IMG/VR virus record: IMGVR_UViG_3300000115_000202 | Coordinates: 1 to 23,650 of that record | Length of the DNA stretch: 23,650 nucleotides | Direction: 5' to 3' (one strand) | Source: a virus | In this document: one piece after another, positions 1 to 9,552 of the stretch | Position numbering within the stretch: position 1 is the stretch's first letter | Layout of the letters: each line of letters starts with the position of its first letter | Program-made: the position numbers and the translations under genes | Notes under the pieces: model-generated | Database searches by the model: none | The model's input: the letters and a program-made list of their open reading frames with translations, nothing else | What the model was told of the DNA's origin: nothing

Positions 1-2289
1 AGTAGGAGCATAAGTAGCCGCCGCCACAATAGCGGTTGTTACTCTAGAATTAAGTCCAGCATGAGTAGTAGCATTAGCAGTAGTGTCAGGTGGCCCTACA
101 TTTGCTAACTCTGTTGAAACAACATCATCATTTTCATTTATTAAAGATACTCCAAATTTAAGATTACCTCCTTTATCTCCGGTTCCGTGGTCTTCAGTTG
201 CATTAGCGGAAATAAAAGCAGAAGACTCTAAAACAGACGAAGGGACATTTCCATCTGTTGAATCGAAACCAATACCTCCCAATAAATCTCCATCAGTAGT
301 TGTAGTATCTTCTCTTACAATCATTAGTCCATTAAGACCATCAGCACCAGTATGAGAAAGTTGTAGTTTATTTTTGGGAAGACTTGTTCCAATACCAACT
401 CTATCGTTACCTGCATCTGTTCTAATCAGAGAAGTATCTCCCATACCTTCAACTATGAAATCAACATCGTATTGTCCATCATTAACATGAACACTACCGG
501 AAGAAGTGCTACTGCCTTGAACTAAAAGCAATCTTCTTGAATTGCCTTGGTGCATTACATTAAAATTAAACTTCCCTCCTTCTTGACCATTTGTTACATA
601 TCTTGATTCTACGAGAATGTGAGCATAAAGAGTATTTACACCGGTACTATCTTCTGCTTCAAACCTAATTATACCTATATCATCTATTTCTGAACTTTCA
701 AAAGTTAGAGTGGTGTTTGTATTTGTAGCGTCAGTGTCATGACTAATTGTAAAACAAGTAGAGTTGTTAATTGCTACTATTGTTACTGTGCTACCTGAAG
801 GAATACCTGTTCCTGTAACGGTTAAACCTACAACAATGTTGGCATTAGCGACATGTGTAATATGTCTAACACTTGTGCTTGAACCATCAGATAATCCCGA
901 TGTATGGTTAGTATCACAAGTAGCGTCAGTAAATGATGCTGGATTTGTGAGTGCATTAGGAGTTGGACTATTTTTTCTCAATACTAACGAAGGTTCATCC
1001 TCATCAGTATTAGTGTTTTCAATGAGCAATCTTGGTTCTAGGGAGTTTGCTGATTTAAGATGCAGTAATGCTGTAGGGGTATCAGTTCCAATACCAATAT
1101 TCCCTTCATCATCAATTCTCATTCTTTCTGCTAATGTTCCAGCATTAGCAGTAGATAATACTAAACTTCCATCATTAACTCCATCTGCATCATTAACTGC
1201 GCTAATTCTTGCACCGACATAAGAAGTAGGGCCGTGAGAATCATAATTTTCTAAATCAATTCTTGCATAATCCGTACCCGCAGCGTTTCTTGCCCCTTCG
1301 ATACTTAATGTTCTTGTTTGTCCTGAATCAGAACTTCTTGAAATTGCCGTATCTCCACTAACTTCTAATTTTGCTGTGGGTGCTGTTGCCCCAATACCCA
1401 CTCTTGAAGATGAACCATCTATTCTCATTACTTCGGTAACAACACCACCATCGTTTGCTTTGAAAATAATATCTTTATTACTGGTTACATTCTCTATAAT
1501 AGCATCATCAGAAGAAGTAGACATTTTCAAATCAGTACCTACTTCTAAAATATCCTTTGCTTGAGTTTTTCCATCCCCCGTAACTACAAATTTATTATTT
1601 CCACTATCGTCTTTAATTACTACTGCGGTAGCATCAGTATCAGTACCTAATTGTAAAATTATTTGGTCATTAGTATCTTGGTTATCTATTGTAAAATCGC
1701 CCACTGTATTAGTAATAGTAGTTCCTGTTGCCGCACCGGTTATACTAGCAGTAGGAGTATAAATCTTATTTGGGTCAGAACCAACACCATAAGCAATACT
1801 CAAACTATTAGATTCTTTATTTGTAGTAAAGTATTGAATTAATCTAGAACCGGCGGAAGTCCCACTAGAGTATTCTATCATTGCAACAATAGTATCTCCG
1901 AGTTTGAATTCCGGAACTCTTTCGTTAGCGGCTGGTGGCCTTAGATATAATTCATTTACAGTTTCTCCACTTTCTCTTCCATCGGCCACTACTAGCAAAT
2001 GATAGCCTTTAGCATAAGTAGTGGTTAATGCACTATCAGCAAAAGTCTTAGTTCCGACAGCATGATATTCCCCATTCCTTAGTATTTTTCCAGCCGCTAC
2101 AACTAGATTACTGCCCGTTTGATTTATGTCAAAATCCGTACCAGTTTTTACTACTACATTCCCTGCCGCCATCTGATTCAGTGCCTTGATTAGTCCCGAA
2201 TGTGGGAAGTCTACTGTATCTACAGGCTGAGTTAAACTTGTACCTGTGGCATTTTGTGTTATGTAGTGCGGGTTTGTTGTATTAACCAT
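1..2289 (-). CDS. Tail fibre / receptor-binding protein, 3' end beyond window
   Basis: The frame is open from the ATG at 2289 to base 1 (763 codons) with no stop, so the C-terminus is missing. The start follows GAGGTGA with good spacing, and the upstream gene's TAA ends one base before the ATG. The protein is rich in Thr, Ser, Gly, Asn and Asp. It carries at least three copies of a G-I-G-x-x-x-P-x-x-x-L motif (about bases 1362-1405, 1056-1105 and 354-405), often preceded by 'VMRID'-like text. That pattern is known from phage tail fibres and spikes, which often end in an intramolecular chaperone (peptidase S74) domain; such a domain would lie off the left edge, which is inference. A beta module with 'TGTGIPSG' lies at 700-864. 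All arginine codons I read are AGA or AGG. Likely role: distal fibre contacting the host surface. Confidence 0.8.
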   Translation of the reverse strand, partial: MVNTTNPHYITQNATGTSLTQPVDTVDFPHSGLIKALNQMAAGNVVVKTGTDFDINQTGSNLVVAAGKILRNGEYHAVGTKTFADSALTTTYAKGYHLLVVADGRESGETVNELYLRPPAANERVPEFKLGDTIVAMIEYSSGTSAGSRLIQYFTTNKESNSLSIAYGVGSDPNKIYTPTASITGAATGTTITNTVGDFTIDNQDTNDQIILQLGTDTDATAVVIKDDSGNNKFVVTGDGKTQAKDILEVGTDLKMSTSSDDAIIENVTSNKDIIFKANDGGVVTEVMRIDGSSSRVGIGATAPTAKLEVSGDTAISRSSDSGQTRTLSIEGARNAAGTDYARIDLENYDSHGPTSYVGARISAVNDADGVNDGSLVLSTANAGTLAERMRIDDEGNIGIGTDTPTALLHLKSANSLEPRLLIENTNTDEDEPSLVLRKNSPTPNALTNPASFTDATCDTNHTSGLSDGSSTSVRHITHVANANIVVGLTVTGTGIPSGSTVTIVAINNSTCFTISHDTDATNTNTTLTFESSEIDDIGIIRFEAEDSTGVNTLYAHILVESRYVTNGQEGGKFNFNVMHQGNSRRLLLVQGSSTSSGSVHVNDGQYDVDFIVEGMGDTSLIRTDAGNDRVGIGTSLPKNKLQLSHTGADGLNGLMIVREDTTTTDGDLLGGIGFDSTDGNVPSSVLESSAFISANATEDHGTGDKGGNLKFGVSLINENDDVVSTELANVGPPDTTANATTHAGLNSRVTTAIVAAATYAPT
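700..864 (-). repeat. 'TGTGIP' beta module in the tail fibre (third copy)
   Basis: This is about 55 codons of pattern (H/S)-x-x-x-x-G-(L/M)-x-V-(T/S)-G-x-(G/N)-I-P-x-(G/N)-(S/T)-x-V/I, ending in F-x-(I/L)-S...T-L-T-F. The same pattern occurs twice in the 2307-residue tip protein at 9313-9489 and 5320-5505. Protein similarity is visible but the DNA is diverged. Function unknown; probably a small beta domain used as a spacer or decoration. Confidence 0.6.
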
Positions 2290-2290
2290 T

Positions 2291-2632
2291 TTAGTTCACC
2301 TCTATTGTTAAGAATAGTTCTAAAGTTTCGGATGCTGTAAATGGGCCGACTCCATCGAAATTGACCCTCGCTATCATCTCGCTACTTGTCTTAAATATGC
2401 CCAACTCTCTTATTACTTTTCCAGTAATGTTGCTACCAGCACAAGTAACTTTTATTTCTAAAACATTTAGATTTGATTTTTCCTTTGCTATTGTTACAGT
2501 TGCTCCGCTAGGCACATCTAAAGTAGTTGACCTAGGGCTAGTTGAGTTTCCACCGTAACCTATTTGTGCGCTAGCGGCTAATGTGCTTTCTATGTAACTA
2601 AGTACTTCTGCTTTCATTTCATCGGTAATCAA
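2291..2632 (-). CDS. Small tail protein before the fibre (fibre-attachment-like)
   Basis: This encodes 113 residues if the start is TTG at 2632, which overlaps the giant gene's stop as TTGA. GGAGG lies 7 bases upstream of this TTG, so I prefer it; an in-frame ATG at 2617 is the alternative. The N-terminus is helical (about residues 1-22) and the rest is beta-rich. The C-terminal half carries 'RELGIF', 'ARVNFDG' and a closing 'LFLTIEVN'. This resembles small phage tail proteins with an 'E-(I/L)-G-(L/I)-F ... ARxxF' pattern that sit next to fibres; I match it by pattern only. Its place between tip protein and fibre suggests a fibre adaptor or tail-tip accessory. The ATG of the next gene follows its TAA by one base, which implies coupled translation. 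Confidence 0.65.
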   Translation of the reverse strand: MITDEMKAEVLSYIESTLAASAQIGYGGNSTSPRSTTLDVPSGATVTIAKEKSNLNVLEIKVTCAGSNITGKVIRELGIFKTSSEMIARVNFDGVGPFTASETLELFLTIEVN

Positions 2633-5600
2633 TATTCTTCCTCCACTAAATTGTCAATCGTTGCACCGCTATTGAATCCCATTGGGGTGGTACTAGTATT
2701 TAGGGCTGCCCCGAATCCTAGAGTCAAGCCGTCTGAGTTTATTCTTCTAACTAAAAGTTTGCTAACTTTAATATCAAGGGAATCTAATATATCAAAGGTT
2801 ATCGCCCTTTCATCAAATTCTTTAGCCCTAATATCTGCGTGTATTTTTTTATTATCTGAAAGTAATTCAGCAAATCTATCCTCCAATTGTTTTGTAAATC
2901 TGCCTAGTTCTAATTTAAGCATACCAGTAAAAGTATGTTCTATTTGTAATACAATGTATTCGTCTAGTTCTATGCCTTCCCTAGTTAGTTCTACATTGAT
3001 TATATCTCCGGCCTGTAATTGACTAATGTTATTATGGCCAACTGTAATATTTAGTCTAACATTGTCAGAGGAATGTAGCCTTAGCAATTCCAGTGCCCTT
3101 TTATTTACTGCCTCTTGAGAAGTTAATTCAGATTCATATACTTCTAGGGTTTTCCTACCTAGTTTGTTTATGCTTCTCAAATCCTTTCTAGAGCCCTTGT
3201 GTACTTTACCATAAACAATCACTTCGTTATAGAAATCAAATACAGATTTAACTTTATTATATTCGTATATTTGGTAGTCTCCATTATCGCTAAGTGTTAC
3301 CTTGGGGTAGTTTAGTTCACTAGTATTATTTACTAATTTAAAAGTAGAATCTGCTATTTCGTATGTTGAGGAAGCAGACGGGTCTTCGATTAAGACCATA
3401 TCTTTTTTAGATAGAATTAAGTTAATTGCAGAAAATAAATCAATCCCCTTATAGTTTGGTGCTAAGAAATATGGGAAGTCGCTATCTTCAGAAGTGAATT
3501 CTATATCATTTGTTTCTAGCAGGTCGTTGATTAAATCAGTACCCTCGTAGCAAATGTCTACAACGCTACCAATCATTCCTCTTTTAGCAGCAGCAGATAC
3601 TTGTCCGTTTACGGTTAGTGTGATAGGTTCACTAATAGATGCTACCCCCAAAGTTTCTTCCATCTTATCAAAGGATAGGAAATGCCCTATATCGTCTCCA
3701 TTATCAGTATAGGTCATAGAAGTCTTGTAAACATTATCTCCATCAGAGACAGCCACCGTTAAGTCACTATTAGGAGTAAGTAAACTTTCCATTTTATCGG
3801 GGAATCTCTGCAAGACCCACTGTGAATCAGACTGGGCATCCATATCTAATGCGACATACATAGAAAGAGCCGCCTCTTTACCTCCTGTGTTATGGAATCT
3901 AGTAAAGGAGCGACCTCCACTTTTATTCCTAACCATATAAGAATTGATTTCGCTAGGGTCATAACAATTATCTTCTCCACTAACTTTAGTGTATGCGGAT
4001 GATAGAGTATTCAACCTAATTTTATTAGGTGAGTGACTATAAAAGCACACATGATTAGGCTGCATTATTCTGTAAAAATCGGTAACTATTGCAGTATCTA
4101 AAGTTAAGATATGTCTTTCAGTAGAATTGGTAGTGTCTATTTCGTGAGAAATTACATACGCTATGACATTAGGAGTTTGTTCGTTTAGTGAAGGAGTGTT
4201 TGCTAATAGACTGGAATATGTTTGGACAGTAAAATTCTCATCGTAGTACTTCCCTTTTTCTGAAACCAAATAACATCCGGTTAAATCATTCATTAATCTT
4301 AGAGATTTTCTATTTATATTAGCGAAGGCTACTGAATCAGCAGTACCCGAAGTGTCATCTTCATCAAAATAAGTTATACTAGTTATATCAGTATCTAAAT
4401 CAATAACATAACTATACACATTTCTATTTCCAGCCGCTTTATTAGTATTGGTTGCAGAAGAAGTAAGATATAAACGGGGCTTGAATCCCAACATTACCCC
4501 ATCTGCATCTTTCGCATATGTTCTATTTGCGTGAGAGCCCACTCCGTCTTCGTGCTCGGCAAAGTCGTTTAGTATTCCCATTCCAACTAGGCAAAACGGG
4601 GTAGAAGAACTTTGGGAACTTCTAAAGGCTATAGAACTAATAGCACCGGCAACGGTTCCCTTTGAAACCAAACTGCCTCCACCTTCTTCAACATCAAACC
4701 GGTCTAAAAATATAGGTAGAAATGGATTATACAAACATTCGTTTCCAGCAGGTGCGCTATTATCGGGCTCGCCCAAACTTCCATGAAACAACTCAAATAG
4801 TTTGAAGGGATGGTCACTAATACCTGATGCAGACTGGCTAGTGTCTCCTAAAATGCTAGCCGCATCAAAATCAATAGGAAGATATGAATTAAATGTTTTA
4901 AATCCATTAATAGTGCCGCCTTGGTCTAGAACTACAGTGTTCTGCCTACTCCAAGCACAGGTTCCGTCACCATAATGTCCAGACCCAACATCATTTACGA
5001 TTATAGACTTCATCATATGTGGTTCCTTTCTAAGTTGGACAAATGTATCTTCCTTTCCATGCCCCCGTATAGTAGAAACCCTACTGGTAGCCGAACCGTC
5101 AGCATTTCTCATAGTTCCTAAAGCATACAAAGTGCCAGCAAAATAAGCCGTACCATTTGTTTTTCTAGCCTTATCCATTAGGACTATTTTCCAACTACCG
5201 CTGCTTCCTTCTGTAGCGGCTACCTCCCCAATATATCTTCCATCGGAATCTGCTATTATTTCTCTCTGCCCTGTTAAGGTATTAGGATTTACAGAAGTAT
5301 CTGTTGCAATATAAGAACCGAAGGTTAGAGTCTGACTACTCTTACTCCCTCCAGTAGTAGAAGAAGATAGTACGAAATGAGTAGCATCGGTAATGCTAGC
5401 AATAGTAGCACCGGTTGGTATTCCATCCCCGCTAACTGGCATTCCTGCTTTTATTGATGTATTAGAAGAATGGGTTATGGTAGTTCCATTATTATAAGAA
5501 CAGCCAGCCACCGTATAATCGTTGTAATCTCCCGTAGCGACTTGAGAAGTACTTGCAAACAAAGTACCTAGAGTATCAAAGTCGAAAGCCGAATACTTGA

Positions 5601-8600
5601 ATTGGGGTAAAACTCTGTCTTTAGAAATTATATTTTCGGGGTCTATTTGATTGAAAGCCCAATCGAAAACTACTTCGGTTAATCTCATTAAAGAAAATCT
5701 CTTTAATTCTGAAATAGTTTTATCGGCAGAGATAATAGAACTAGAAGTGTAATTAGAATCGTTTAATGTTAGTGTATTAGTTTTACCGATGGTACTTTCC
5801 TTAATATCCGAAGAAGAAGTTTCTATAGGGGCTTCCAGTGCAAAGAAATTATAATTAGAAATTTCTCTAGTCTGGCCACTATACATTAGACTGTCCTTTC
5901 GTTCAGAAGAATAAGGATGTAGGTCAGAAGTACTAAAAAGAAACATTCTAGATATCTTATAGTCTAATAAGTCTAAATGGTCTTTGGTAGTAAATACATT
6001 CTCATGAGTACCCGCTACATCTGCCACTGTATTGGTTACGCTTGGGTCGTGAGTAAACAGAGTTCTTGTTAGGGCAACATTTTCTGCTCTTAAATTAGAA
6101 TCGAAAAATCTAGAACCATATACGGAAGTATTTCCTCTAGATTCGGGAAGTAAGTGGGTACTAAAATGCGGAGCAGCATTCTCTCCCGTCTTACCAACTC
6201 CGATAATAGGATAGTCTTCGCTCCAATTCTCTATGTAGTTTCCTAATCCAAATCTATAGGAACTGGCGTAATATGGAACTTTGCTTACGGTTTCTAAATA
6301 ATACTCAGAAACATCTTTTATGTCAGTAGTGCTAGTAGTATTAATTCTATTATAGTTTCCCTTTTCTAAATTTATTATTCTAAAATAAGGAGAACCGTAT
6401 TTTTCAGAATAATAAAACTCTTCAGCCATATCGTCGTAATAGAGTGGGTAATTCATAGACAGGGTTTTGTAGGTGCTGTCTTCATTAACATGGGGACTTA
6501 GCAAAGATATTATTTTTCCAGTATGTAAATGTCCAGCATTTAGTAAAGCCAATTCATGAGTTAGTTTTCCTGTCTCTAAGAAAGTACTCTCTGCTAAAAT
6601 CTGTATGGTGTGAGTGCTAATAGTGGAAGTTAGTTTCCTATCCAAGTAAACATAAATTGTATCGTGGTCTGTATGAAGAGTCACTGTAATGATTTTACCT
6701 AAGAAAACACCGTTGGCATAAACTGGTTTATTATGTAATTTTCTAGGACTAGCAGTAGTAGAAAGTAGGGCATCACTAGTAGTAGTTCCTCCTCCTGCGT
6801 CTTTATCAATTGTAAAATAAGTGTTACCGGAAGTACCTGTAGTGCAAGCCCCTAAATCTGTAAAGGTAGTATCTTGTGTATTTGCAAAATTGATATCTAC
6901 TCTTCCTAAAGTTAGAGGCATATGCGGAGCAATTTCTATTAGTGTTTTTCCATCTGCTTCTTTAGTACTTAGTATAGAAAAGTCAATTAGCGTATTTATG
7001 GTATCGAAGGTTTGGAATGTTTTGCTCGCTGCGTTATCATCTAGCCTTGCTTGGAATGCAGAATCACTTTTTATTCTTACAGTATCACTAAGATAATATC
7101 CCAATGCTCTAGAATCTTGACTTGCAGATGTCCCTACCAAGGTGGCAGATTCAGCACCAGTGCTAGTTAGGCTTTGTCCACTCTCGAAGATTATCCCCTT
7201 ATCGGAAGCCGCAGTTAAGTCAGTACTAGTATTTTGGAATGAGTTAGTAGAAAGTGCCTTGTTGAAAACATAGTGTTTAGAAGTTGCTTCCGCCCCTACT
7301 GCCGCACTCGATGGGCTACTAGTAGGGTCACTTTCTACTAAAGCATAATTTTCTAAAGTGACTCTTGTACTGCTATCAACGGTAGCGATTTTTCCAACAT
7401 AAGAAGTGTTAGCATGGTCTACATGATAAGCATAAACATGAGTGCCAACATCAGCAGTAGCATCAAAGTAATTATCGGAATCAAACTCTACAATTTTGCT
7501 ATTGAAGGAACATGTCAAAAATGGACTACCGGTAATTAATTTTACATTGTTAAAGGGACTATTACTAGAATAAATAATATCTTTAGAATGAAGAGTATTT
7601 TTATTTACAGAAGGTGATAATAATTTACTATAACTATTCCTGCCACTTATCTGTAAAATCCTTTGACCGCTTTCTTGATAGGAGTCTATGGTTTCTATCG
7701 TGCCATTTAGTTTCTCTATCTCTATTTCGTAATCTCCATTAAGCCACTGTAGGCCACTATTAGTCCCAGTGCCATATGTTTTAGTTACGAATTTAACGGT
7801 CATTAATTTTTTATCTACATCTACAGATGTAACATTTAATTTAATATAGCCATAGTCTTTAGAAATAATGTTGATAAAAAGATTATTTATTCTATTGTCT
7901 ACTAATGGGAAATCTGTAAGTATTGTACTGTCCTGTCTATTAAATGCCCTACGGTATAGTTTATCTCCTACGGATATAGTAGGATTAGATGAAACAGAAA
8001 ATAGCCCTGCTACTCCATCTGTCTTATGATATTTATTGGAGCCACTCACTTCTAAAGTCATAGGTTGGCTTGCAGGGGAAGATGCAGTAGCAGCAGTAAA
8101 GGTTCCTATAGAATCTATAATAAACAATACATCTCCAATTTTTATTTCGTCATTAGCATTTAGGAAACTGTTCAAATCGTGAGTAGTAGTAAAAGTGTAA
8201 GTCGGGGAAGATGCCGAAAGAACCTCCACTTCTAAATCAAACCAATCTTCTAAATTAGCCCTGTGTACTTTATGCCTAACTCTATATGGCATATTTTCCG
8301 TAATCTTTTTATTTTGTATTCTGAATAAGTCGGCAATCTTAGTTTCTCCATAGCCTCCTCTTTGTCCATACGATTCATATACGATATTATCATAAACGCC
8401 AAATACTATATTAGCCCTATCGGGAGAATTTCTATAATGTAAGTATCTTTTAGGCCCAGTAAATGCCCAAGTGCTAGACAAGTCGTCGCTGTCTCTTCTT
8501 GCGTTAGGGAATACATCGTCATAGTCAGCCCAATCAGCACTATTCAAACTTAGTCCTTCATTAGAAGTATTAGTATGAGGGTCATCTAAAGTCACTAAAT

Positions 8601-9552
8601 TATCTACTACTTGCGCCTTTAAATTATATTTGCTATAATCTACAATATCTTCTGCGTAGGAAGTAATAGTTGTAAAAGTATGAGTTAATCCAGAATATAA
8701 ATTAATTGCACCATTAGTATTAGTAGTTTGGCAATGGGAATAGTATTTGGTGCTATGATTCAATTGTCCATCTTTATCCATGTACTCATCAAAGAAATAA
8801 AATAAAGGTCTAGAACAAAATAGTTCATATTGCAAATTCATTTTTATTCCTGCTGAAACTACAAGAGGGTAAGTGTCTTTAGCAGGGCCTCTGAATAACA
8901 TAAATTTAGTGCCCTTTGTTATTTCTGTTCCTAGCCTTGGCTCAAATTCAAATGAGTCTCCTGCTGTATCGTCAGAAGTAACTTGAGTTACTCTAGCAAA
9001 ATGGTGTTTGTTATGGTCGTCAGAATGTAATAATATGAAGTAGTGGTAGTTTGTAAAATCGGCATCGCTATAGTTAGAAGTAGCATCAATTAATTTGACT
9101 CCTTCATCAGTAGCAGAATCGTAGCATTTTATTTTATATCCCTCTGTATTTGCTAGGTTCTGCCTTTCTGTATTAGCAGTGCTAGTACCTACTTCATCAA
9201 TAGTTAGTGCGGTGTTGCTATCATCGGGAAATATTGCAGTGTAAAGTCTATCTGTAGAAGATAGGGTTTTTACTATATTTATGTGGGGATTTGTAGGAAC
9301 TTGGTAGTTAGTAGAAGTAAATTTAAATGAACTTGCGTTTCCTGTAGTAGCCTGAGATAAAGTTATTTGGCTACTGCTATCAAAACTCTTCATGAAGGTG
9401 TTGTCCGGTATATTAGTTCCAGTAACTAGCATACCTGCCTGTAAGTTAGTTGTGGATATGCCTGTAACAGTGGCGGTGGAATTGGCTGTCCCCGACTTAA
9501 TTAAATTAGTATATTTGCCTTCGTTAGTCAGTACTACTATTCTATCACTCAT
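2629..9552 (-). CDS. Giant tail-tip protein with C-terminal hub/Tal-like region
   Basis: At 2307 residues this is the largest gene here. It starts at ATG 9552 with GAGGAGG upstream and overlaps the LamG gene as ATGA. The first 2000 residues are mostly beta-predicted, Ser/Thr/Asp/Asn-rich, with two 'TGxxIP' modules (residues about 22-80 and 1350-1411) and several strand motifs of type (Y/F)-(V/L/I)-G-(K/E)-(I/V). The last 350 or so residues look different: 'NEVIVYGK' (about 2110), a helix with 'EAVNKRALELL', 'QLQAGDIINVEL', 'YIVLQIEHTF' and 'LKLELGRF'. That order is typical of the phage baseplate hub / tail-associated lysin (gp27-like, Tal) family. A final segment (about 2230-2307) is helix followed by a Gly-rich tail. 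I see no peptidase or lysozyme motif. Inferred role: central tail tip and host contact. Confidence 0.75.
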   Translation of the reverse strand: MSDRIVVLTNEGKYTNLIKSGTANSTATVTGISTTNLQAGMLVTGTNIPDNTFMKSFDSSSQITLSQATTGNASSFKFTSTNYQVPTNPHINIVKTLSSTDRLYTAIFPDDSNTALTIDEVGTSTANTERQNLANTEGYKIKCYDSATDEGVKLIDATSNYSDADFTNYHYFILLHSDDHNKHHFARVTQVTSDDTAGDSFEFEPRLGTEITKGTKFMLFRGPAKDTYPLVVSAGIKMNLQYELFCSRPLFYFFDEYMDKDGQLNHSTKYYSHCQTTNTNGAINLYSGLTHTFTTITSYAEDIVDYSKYNLKAQVVDNLVTLDDPHTNTSNEGLSLNSADWADYDDVFPNARRDSDDLSSTWAFTGPKRYLHYRNSPDRANIVFGVYDNIVYESYGQRGGYGETKIADLFRIQNKKITENMPYRVRHKVHRANLEDWFDLEVEVLSASSPTYTFTTTHDLNSFLNANDEIKIGDVLFIIDSIGTFTAATASSPASQPMTLEVSGSNKYHKTDGVAGLFSVSSNPTISVGDKLYRRAFNRQDSTILTDFPLVDNRINNLFINIISKDYGYIKLNVTSVDVDKKLMTVKFVTKTYGTGTNSGLQWLNGDYEIEIEKLNGTIETIDSYQESGQRILQISGRNSYSKLLSPSVNKNTLHSKDIIYSSNSPFNNVKLITGSPFLTCSFNSKIVEFDSDNYFDATADVGTHVYAYHVDHANTSYVGKIATVDSSTRVTLENYALVESDPTSSPSSAAVGAEATSKHYVFNKALSTNSFQNTSTDLTAASDKGIIFESGQSLTSTGAESATLVGTSASQDSRALGYYLSDTVRIKSDSAFQARLDDNAASKTFQTFDTINTLIDFSILSTKEADGKTLIEIAPHMPLTLGRVDINFANTQDTTFTDLGACTTGTSGNTYFTIDKDAGGGTTTSDALLSTTASPRKLHNKPVYANGVFLGKIITVTLHTDHDTIYVYLDRKLTSTISTHTIQILAESTFLETGKLTHELALLNAGHLHTGKIISLLSPHVNEDSTYKTLSMNYPLYYDDMAEEFYYSEKYGSPYFRIINLEKGNYNRINTTSTTDIKDVSEYYLETVSKVPYYASSYRFGLGNYIENWSEDYPIIGVGKTGENAAPHFSTHLLPESRGNTSVYGSRFFDSNLRAENVALTRTLFTHDPSVTNTVADVAGTHENVFTTKDHLDLLDYKISRMFLFSTSDLHPYSSERKDSLMYSGQTREISNYNFFALEAPIETSSSDIKESTIGKTNTLTLNDSNYTSSSIISADKTISELKRFSLMRLTEVVFDWAFNQIDPENIISKDRVLPQFKYSAFDFDTLGTLFASTSQVATGDYNDYTVAGCSYNNGTTITHSSNTSIKAGMPVSGDGIPTGATIASITDATHFVLSSSTTGGSKSSQTLTFGSYIATDTSVNPNTLTGQREIIADSDGRYIGEVAATEGSSGSWKIVLMDKARKTNGTAYFAGTLYALGTMRNADGSATSRVSTIRGHGKEDTFVQLRKEPHMMKSIIVNDVGSGHYGDGTCAWSRQNTVVLDQGGTINGFKTFNSYLPIDFDAASILGDTSQSASGISDHPFKLFELFHGSLGEPDNSAPAGNECLYNPFLPIFLDRFDVEEGGGSLVSKGTVAGAISSIAFRSSQSSSTPFCLVGMGILNDFAEHEDGVGSHANRTYAKDADGVMLGFKPRLYLTSSATNTNKAAGNRNVYSYVIDLDTDITSITYFDEDDTSGTADSVAFANINRKSLRLMNDLTGCYLVSEKGKYYDENFTVQTYSSLLANTPSLNEQTPNVIAYVISHEIDTTNSTERHILTLDTAIVTDFYRIMQPNHVCFYSHSPNKIRLNTLSSAYTKVSGEDNCYDPSEINSYMVRNKSGGRSFTRFHNTGGKEAALSMYVALDMDAQSDSQWVLQRFPDKMESLLTPNSDLTVAVSDGDNVYKTSMTYTDNGDDIGHFLSFDKMEETLGVASISEPITLTVNGQVSAAAKRGMIGSVVDICYEGTDLINDLLETNDIEFTSEDSDFPYFLAPNYKGIDLFSAINLILSKKDMVLIEDPSASSTYEIADSTFKLVNNTSELNYPKVTLSDNGDYQIYEYNKVKSVFDFYNEVIVYGKVHKGSRKDLRSINKLGRKTLEVYESELTSQEAVNKRALELLRLHSSDNVRLNITVGHNNISQLQAGDIINVELTREGIELDEYIVLQIEHTFTGMLKLELGRFTKQLEDRFAELLSDNKKIHADIRAKEFDERAITFDILDSLDIKVSKLLVRRINSDGLTLGFGAALNTSTTPMGFNSGATIDNLVEEEY
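5320..5505 (-). repeat. 'TGTGIP' beta module, second copy in tip protein
   Basis: About 62 codons with 'AGMPVSGDGIPTGATI' followed by 'FVLSSSTTG' and 'QTLTF'. It aligns by eye with 9313-9489 in the same protein and 700-864 in the fibre. Confidence 0.6.
9313..9489 (-). repeat. 'TGTGIP' beta module, first copy in tip protein
   Basis: About 59 codons near the N-terminus with 'AGMLVTGTNIPDNT' followed by 'ITLSQATTG' and 'FKFTS'. It shares the spacing and key Gly/Ile-Pro residues of the copies at 5320-5505 and 700-864. Confidence 0.55.

Noticed and set aside
764-1222. 152-codon plus-strand ORF
   Set aside because: It lies antisense to the fibre gene, which is open over the whole stretch with motifs of a known type; its protein is an Ile/Ser/Pro-rich shadow without a ribosome-binding site of its own.
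2651-3022. 123-codon plus-strand ORF
   Set aside because: Antisense to the hub-like C-terminus of the tip protein, the part with the clearest family pattern; shadow frame.
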